Below, in pieces: positions 57,909 to 64,000 of a stretch of DNA of 64,000 bases. The notes beneath the pieces were generated by a model. That model did not search any database. It had not been told where the DNA came from and worked only from the letters and a program-made list of their open reading frames with translations. The stretch is from assembly GCF_907165205.1 (NCBI RefSeq), contig NC_058193.1, positions 32,315,521 through 32,379,520 of the forward strand. Direction: 5' to 3'. The stretch's first letter is position 1. Every line of letters begins with the position of its first letter. This DNA is from Coccinella septempunctata (taxonomy: Eukaryota; Arthropoda; Insecta; Coleoptera; Coccinellidae). The translations under genes and the position numbers were made by a program.

Positions 57909-58874
57909 TATCGCAACTTTTTTGGGGGTTTCCGAATATGAACTTTCTCCCTGAAATATTTAGGGACCTATCCAACTTTCAGTTATACAGAAAACAGCCT
58001 ATACCACTTTCTTATTTGAAAGGGTACACCCAGTATATCTTTGCATAGTTGCATAGCTGATACGATAGCAATTTCAACCTTGAGAAAAACTTAATGGTTT
58101 ATATCATTTGAATGAATAAGTGAAGTTATTTGAAAATGCGAAAATTATAACAACGATGACTTGTGAAGGAATACACATTTTGTCAATTTTTTTGTGTGTA
58201 TCATATAATAATCAGCATCGTTTGTGATCTCAAGATCACATTACGAAATATCCCAGCAAATACTCTCGAGTTTTCAAGCAAGGAATTAATTAAAGTTATG
58301 GGAGTAATCGATTCCTGTTCGAAAACTACACCAGCCTCCCTAATGAAACATCCTCACTAACAACGGGAATATCATTCCCTGAAATAATCAAGCAGTTTGA
58401 TAGGAAAACCCCGCTTCCAGCTGGGATCCGCATTTTACAAGCCTCATTTAGGGCTTCGATACAATCCGACGAACGCAGTGCTCCGTCGAGAAATTTTTGC
58501 ATTAATGATGTTGTTAAGTAAATATCTCTGCGTTTATCGAAAGGTAGGTATGGAAGATCCTGCCTTCCAATTAATGGAATTGGGAAGTCTTCGAATGGGA
58601 ATCGGAAATATTTAGTAGATTTTCGGAATTTCGATAGAAGTATCAATTATCGGTGAGTTGATTTTCAAACATTGGGGTTTGAAGGTTCGCATTATAAAGA
58701 TTAGTATAGAAGGGTATCCCAAATTGCTTCATATTGCTATCAAAATGAGAATGTCCACCCTGTACATATAACACTAAAAGAATTTGCATGTGAAATGACC
58801 AGACGAGACCCAGATGACCGATCATCAAATCTGAAGCATGGAACTTTTACCCAACAGCCCAACATTTCAAAATA
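57909..58874. other. Unique sequence, no gene recognised
   Basis: A minus frame of 106 codons (58326-58646) and an overlapping + frame (58397-58615) have no recognised domain. It is not the missing receptor exon. Confidence 0.35.
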
Positions 58875-60385
58875 CACTACGCAAAAAAATTAACGCACAT
58901 TCTGAACATCTCAAATTTAATAGAAGTTAACTCTACATTGACTTTACAACTTATTTTTTATGTTCTCTCGGGAAGGTTTTGAACGAAACAAGACACATTA
59001 AATGGAAGAAAAATTCAGGATTTCACCGAATCTTATGTGAAAGAAGAGAAATGAACAATTTTCAAAATACTGAAATGCTGATAAGTGATTTAATACTTGG
59101 TATTTCCACCACTTGCGTTAATTACAGCTCGGCAACGACGTTCATACTCAAAATGAGTGATCTTAAAATGTTCTGATCTAATTCTTCCCAGATTTCTCCG
59201 AGTTGGATTCCTAAGTCATTAAGAGTAGCTGGATGATTTTCTGAACTTCTCAGCCTTCTATTGAGGTTGTCCCAAACCTGCTCAATTGATTGAGATCTGG
59301 ACTTCTTGCTGGCCATTCCATTCGAGAGACTTCAACCTCTTCAAGGTACTGTTGAACGATGCGCGCACGATGGGGTCTGGCATTATCGTCTATAAAAATG
59401 GAATTTTCACCAATGTATGGGGCAAATGGCACTACATGCTCTTCAAGAATGTTCCTTATATACTTATCAGCATTCATAGCTCCCTAGGTCTGTGCGAGCA
59501 GTCAAAGATATTCCACCCCATACCATAATCGATCCTCCCCCGAAACCAGTAGTATTCAGGAAATTGCACTGAGCATATCTTTCATGTGGACGTCTGTATA
59601 CAAGGGAACGTCGATCACAATGGTAGAGGCAGAATCTAGACTCATCTGTGAAGAGAACTCTTTCCCAATCGGCCTCTTCCCAATGGATATGCTCTCTCGC
59701 AAAATCCAAACGCGCCCTTCGATGGGCTGGGGTAAGAGCTGCGCCTCTTGCCGCGACACGAGGCCTTAAATCATATTCTCCGAGGCGATTTCTTATTGTC
59801 TGAGTGCTAATTTGCACCTCATGAGTTTGCTCAAGCTGAGTTTGAAGGAGGCGAGCGGTTGCAAACCGTTGTCTCAACGAAGAAACTCTCAAGTAACGTT
59901 CTTGAATGGCAGTTGTTACCCGTGGTCTACCCTGTCCTGGTCTTCGGACATTCATACCTGTCTCCCTGAATCGCTGCAACATTCTGGACACACTTGTATG
60001 GGAAACTCCAAACCTTTCTGCAATTCTTGTGTATGTCCACCCTTCTTCTCACAAAACTACCGCTTGGGCACATTCCTCTTGGATCAAATTGCGTGTTCCG
60101 CGTTGCATAGCGATCGAGTGTAGAAAATCAAACGAAAGAAAAACTATTGATCACTAGAATTGATCGAGAACAACTGATTTTAGAGTGGAGTCAATACATT
60201 CAAAATCTGATAATATCATCTTTTTTTATTCCTGCTGGGAAAAAACATTTGTATTGAAGAAAACCGTTGAAAGTGGATAACATATGCATGCATAATTCTG
60301 ATAAAAATAATTATCATTGAGAAAACCTTCAGTTGTAGAATAAATTTGAGATTTACATAATGTGCGTTAATTTTTTTGCGCAGTG
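58875..60385 (-). mobile_element. Tc1-like transposon, family T, copy 3 (both TIRs)
   Basis: The ends are CACTACGCAAAAAAATTAACG and TTAATTTTTTTGCGCAGTG, with TA outside (58873-58874, 60386-60387). It is 1511 bp and very similar to copy 1. Confidence 0.92.
59090..60108 (-). pseudogene. Tc1 transposase pseudogene (DD34E), copy 3
   Basis: The ancestral start codon is at 60106-60108. A TGA occurs in VVL-stop-EEGWTY early in the N-terminal HTH. A 174-codon frame (59991-59467) gives SRMLQRFRETGMNVRRPGQG, the second HTH, and LFTDESRFCLYHCDRRS with the first Asp and GGGSIMVWGG. A deletion near 59484 (loss of about 16 bp of the VDNGA segment) shifts the frame. FIDDNARPHRARI (second Asp) is open in the next frame. 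A further change at SPDLNQL/SIEQVWDNLNRR breaks the last catalytic block. The ancestral stop is at 59090-59092. Confidence 0.9.
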
Positions 60386-61519
60386 TAGTTTCTTTCAAAA
60401 AACCGTATTCACTTTCAGGAAAGAGCTATTGACTTGAATTAAACAGGAAAATGTTAAGAGAAGATCTGGCTTCAAAAACTTATTTAAAGACCCATCATTG
60501 CGTCATTAATTAGGTACCTCCACAAGGTGTTCAGAAATTCAGAGGAAATTGCAACTTTCAGTTCTACCCTGTATACCTTCAAATCCAATTGAAATTCCTG
60601 CAGACTCGACATCAGGTGATGCACTAGATGAAATAGGCTACAAATAAACAATAAACTGATAACATTCGATGCACACCTCTAAAGTTATTTCAAAATGCGA
60701 ATTTTGTGAACAAATTTTTTTTTGAAGTCTAGATGAACTAGGAGAAATTTTTCTTTCATGATTACCTGCTAAAATCGGTTAAATGCTTCGATGCATGCCC
60801 CTCTCAAGTTTCCAAATGAACACGAACCAGCCAGGTGAACTAGATTCCCCCGCAATAATTCTCTCCAGAACCAAACGTAATTTTTCTTGCCAAGATGTGA
60901 GTTTATCTGGAGTTCCGCGACATATTTCACCCGGATCTCCTTGGCGACAACCCCTTACCCCAATCTTTGGGGTGAGTTATAACGACATGTGTCCTCCCAA
61001 GCGATAAAGAGGGTTAGCCAGGAATATATAATGCTCCATAGACGGTTAAGTGAGTTACATCAAAATAGAAACGTGCATTTCAACAATCCTTGTAGGATTT
61101 GTCCGGAATAAGTCTGGATTTTATTCGGTTTTGCGGTGGTCGACAGGTTTCTTTGTCATGTTCATCGGGTATCCGTTTATTTTCACTGCAGCCCTTCGAA
61201 AAGGTGGTCTCTGTCTTGTCACATAGTCGCCAGACAATGTTGATATTAAAAAAATTTTAAATTTTCATATTTATACAAGTTGTCCGAAAATGAGATACAC
61301 CTAGGTTCTGTTTTGTTTTAAGGTCAACCATATTTTTGTTATATTATTGGTTTTGCCACAAAATTGTCGATATAACGATCATCCAAAAAGTAATGGACCT
61401 TGTACGCACATCTGGGTCAACCTGTTAATATTTTTCTTTTCCTAAATACTTACTTTTATACGTGTATATATAAAATGGCTGTAAAATGGTTAGCAAATTC
61501 TGTACGGACATATTAACAT
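60386..61519. other. Unique sequence, no gene recognised
   Basis: A 74-codon + frame (60783-61007) in a GC-richer block has no recognised domain. Confidence 0.35.
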
Positions 61520-62216
61520 ACAGGGTGAATTTTCGAGTCTTAAAAATGAACAGTAGATTCTTGAGATCAAGAGAAACACTTTTTTCCAATACCATTTTTT
61601 CGATTCCGCCCTGATTAAAAGATATATTTATTTTATTCATAATGACCTGTGCCACCCCTGGAAAAACAAAATAACCTTCAGAATAACTAGTTGAATCTGT
61701 GACACTACATATCTGTGGATCCTTTGAACAGAGTTGCATTCAGCCGAGATAACCAATTTTTCGAATTTCACAGATATTTTCTATTTTTGAACATTAAATT
61801 TCTCGAAAACGGCTCATTCTACGAGAAAATATGAGGAATACTTTTATTTCACAAAACGTTCAAATATTCATTACATACAGTCCAACTTGATTTCAAAAAT
61901 TGGTTTCCTTGAATTTTTGGTTTTTGAATGGTACGTAATGGTCATAATAACAAAACTAGAAGGAGTGGTTGATATCTTGTGTTCGAAAAAGATTCATCAT
62001 ATAAATAAAAAACTATATTCCGAAATTCATTTTATTTGATGAAACCGTTTATGAGATAGAACTAAAAATAAAAAAATTTTTAATGATTTTTCAACAGCCT
62101 GTATCTCTTAAACCGAGCCGATTCGAAAAAAAATGGTGAAGGACAAAAATGTTTTCTTTGACCTCAAGAATCTAGTGTTAAAAATTTTTTACGAGTTAAA
62201 GACTCACCCTGTATAT
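61520..62216. mobile_element. Family B TIR element, copy 8 (complete)
   Basis: The left end is acagggtgaattttcgagtc and the right end aagactcaccctgt. AT follows the right end and precedes the left end, a possible short target duplication. It contains the uninterrupted text GACACTACATATCTGTGGAT that is split by family A in copy 6. Confidence 0.9.
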
Positions 62217-63089
62217 GTCAAGTAAAATCAAAAGTTCTTCAGCGTTCCTTAGAACCTAACAAAGTAATATATGAATAGTCATCATTCTATCAGATTATTT
62301 CCTTTCTTAGGTCTTATTTCTTAGGAAGGCTGCAAAAACCCACCATAAGACAATAAGTTCTCTGAAGTCTCCCACGAACTGCAACACTTATGTATTATTT
62401 AAGCATCGTTGAAATGGGATTCCTCCTGGAATTTCCCTCATATAACAAATTATCTCTTCTGAAACCCGACCAAGGCAATGGGGATTTCAACAACTTTATC
62501 ATCAGCTTACCATTTAGATATGCACCGGATCACTTAGTACGAATTCGCATTCAACTCGAATATATAATCAAATTGGACTTGCTTCTTTGTGGATACTTCC
62601 AATTAGATGTCATCAAGTTTGACGTGATAATTTTATGAATTTGATGCAAGCTGCGTTGGCGGAATACCCTATCGAGCTGGCTCTCTTTCCGAAGGGGAAT
62701 GTTCAATTGGATTACGCCAGTTGTTTTTTTTTTTCGCGTATTTTCGAGGCTTGATGGAAGAGAAAGAATTATTCCAATGACGTTAATTTGTTCTGGTGTG
62801 ACGTGTGTCATCCGCCCCTTAACAGCATTGGAATGAAGGATGCAATTACTCTCCCAATGTGTATGGTAACCTTTTACCCTGCATGAAACCTATTTCAGCT
62901 GTGTGGCATCAAAGTTTTATCAATCGGATTAGTCATTTGTAATTCAGAAACCGTCATTCGTATTTCAGAAAGTACGAATATTATTCAAGGTTATGTGTTG
63001 ATTGTCTACATTTGATAGCTCAGTAGCTGCCTCTTTTCAATTTTTTTGTGCAAACTTGTAGAAAAAATATTCATACAAAAGTTTTATGG
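62217..63089. other. Unique sequence, no gene recognised
   Basis: A + frame at 62390-62638 and a - frame at 62551-62811 are unrecognised and do not resemble a GPCR TM5-TM7 exon. Confidence 0.35.
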
Positions 63090-63747
63090 TTCAAAATTTC
63101 TTTGAATAGTACAAATATTTAAAAAGTGGATTTTTGTAGTCAAAAGAAACACTTTTTACTTTACCATTTTTTTCCGAATCAGCTCGGTTCAAAAGATACA
63201 GGCTGTTGAAAAACCATAAAAAATGTTATTTTTGGTTCTCACAAACGATTTAATCGAATGAAATGAATTTCGTAATATAGTTTTTCATTTATTTGATAAA
63301 TCTTTTTCGAACACAATATATCACCCAAGTTTTCTCATTATGACCATTACGTACCATAAAAAGAAAACTCAACTCTTGAAACTCAGTTGGACGACATCTA
63401 ATGAATATTTGAACGTTTTTTAAAATAAAAGTATTCTTCATATTTTCTCGTTTTCGAATGATTTGATGTTCAAAAATCAAAAAGTATCTGTGAAATTTGA
63501 AAAATTGGGTACTTTGCCTGAATGCAACTCTGTTTAAAAGATCCACAGATGTGTAGTGTCATCGATTTAGCTTGTTGTTCTGAAGGGTTTCTCCAGGGGT
63601 GGCATAGCTCATTATGAAAATTCAAAACGGCTATACCTTTTTATCAGAGTCGAATCGGACAAAATGGTATAGGATAAAAGTGTTTCTTTTGACCTCAAGA
63701 ATCTACTGTTAGAATATTTGTACGAATCAAAGACTCACCCTGTGTAG
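63090..63747. mobile_element. Family B TIR element, copy 9
   Basis: The left terminus is degenerate (tctttgaatagtacaaatattt) and the right terminus good (cgaatcaaagactcaccctgt). The interior is complete. The orientation of the interior is opposite to copy 8. Confidence 0.85.
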
Positions 63748-64000
63748 GGTGTTGCAAAAAGTCTGAACATGATCCTATTTCCTCATTTCAAATAGGCGCC
63801 TCGTTTCTTATCCAACCTTTTTATTCTCCAGAAATCTCTGAATCTGTTTTAATCGTCAGTATTATCTGTTAACGCATATACTTCATTTAATTGATTTGAT
63901 TCTGAATTACAATTGATATTTTCTGAAATATAAATAATAATAATTGAAATCTGAAAGTGATTTTTTTCTTAATTTGAATTGATTATTTCTGAATAACAAT

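Noticed and set aside
57686..57916. 76-codon minus-strand ORF with internal repeat
   Set aside because: The repetition comes from the 81-85 bp tandem duplication and the end of the fold-back, not from a protein.
56599..64000. Search for the third Dop1R2 exon (TM5-TM7)
   Set aside because: No frame here shows the expected TM5/TM6 pattern (such as FYIP and CWxPFF), so the exon is probably beyond the window.
1..64000. CRISPR arrays, bacterial operons or an integrated virus
   Set aside because: The splice sites, GPCR, mariner/Tc1 elements and LINE remnants are those of an insect nuclear genome; no spaced short repeats or viral genes were seen.

Overview
The window is an AT-rich stretch of an insect nuclear genome. 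A beetle is plausible, but nothing here fixes the order. The only confident host gene is on the + strand: two consecutive coding exons of a biogenic-amine GPCR. They match the invertebrate D1-like dopamine receptor Dop1R2 (DAMB / INDR type). Exon 1 (42491-42754) carries the N-terminus, TM1 and TM2. Exon 2 (56365-56598) carries TM3, DRY and TM4. Both boundaries are phase 0 and a 13.6-kb intron separates them. I did not find TM5-TM7, so the gene should continue to the right of the window. A GC-richer leader with upstream ORFs precedes exon 1; one uORF stop overlaps the start codon (TGATG).

Almost everything else recognisable is transposable-element DNA, much of it nested. Family A has seven copies of about 1.2 kb (one 1.5 kb) with TIRs of about 36-40 bp and TA target duplications. 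It carries a decayed transposase-like gene with a possible 52-bp intron. Family B has nine copies of about 0.65-0.7 kb with about 95-bp TIRs and a GAGTC-TTT-GACTC subterminal hairpin. Family A has repeatedly inserted into family B. There are three decayed Tc1 copies of one family (6946-8493, 16345-17600, 58875-60385), one Tc1 of another family with clear TIRs (11347-12827), and five decayed mariners (18558-19820, 28091-29382, 35489-36642, 40352-41655, 49495-50290). Further elements are LINE remnants (13090-13825, 19840-20500), a 4-kb composite inverted-repeat element (30448-34489), two fold-backs (23721-25047, 56654-57717), three short MITEs, and a composite with 493-bp and about 174-bp tandem units found in both orientations (25917-26890, 50909-53390).

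Layout: 1-17.6 kb holds family A/B copies, Tc1 elements and a LINE. 18.5-30 kb holds mariners, a LINE tail, a fold-back and the first satellite-like composite. 30.4-34.5 kb is the composite inverted-repeat element. 35-42 kb has a mariner inside family B, a family A copy, and a mariner inside a degenerate repeat. 42.5-56.6 kb is Dop1R2 with its transposon-filled intron. 56.6-64 kb is the next intron or flank, with a palindromic fold-back, a Tc1 and two family B copies. Every transposase reading frame I followed is broken, so all copies here look dead. No tRNA, rRNA or CRISPR was seen. Unique segments between repeats hold only short unrecognised ORFs; a few are GC-richer and could be regulatory.
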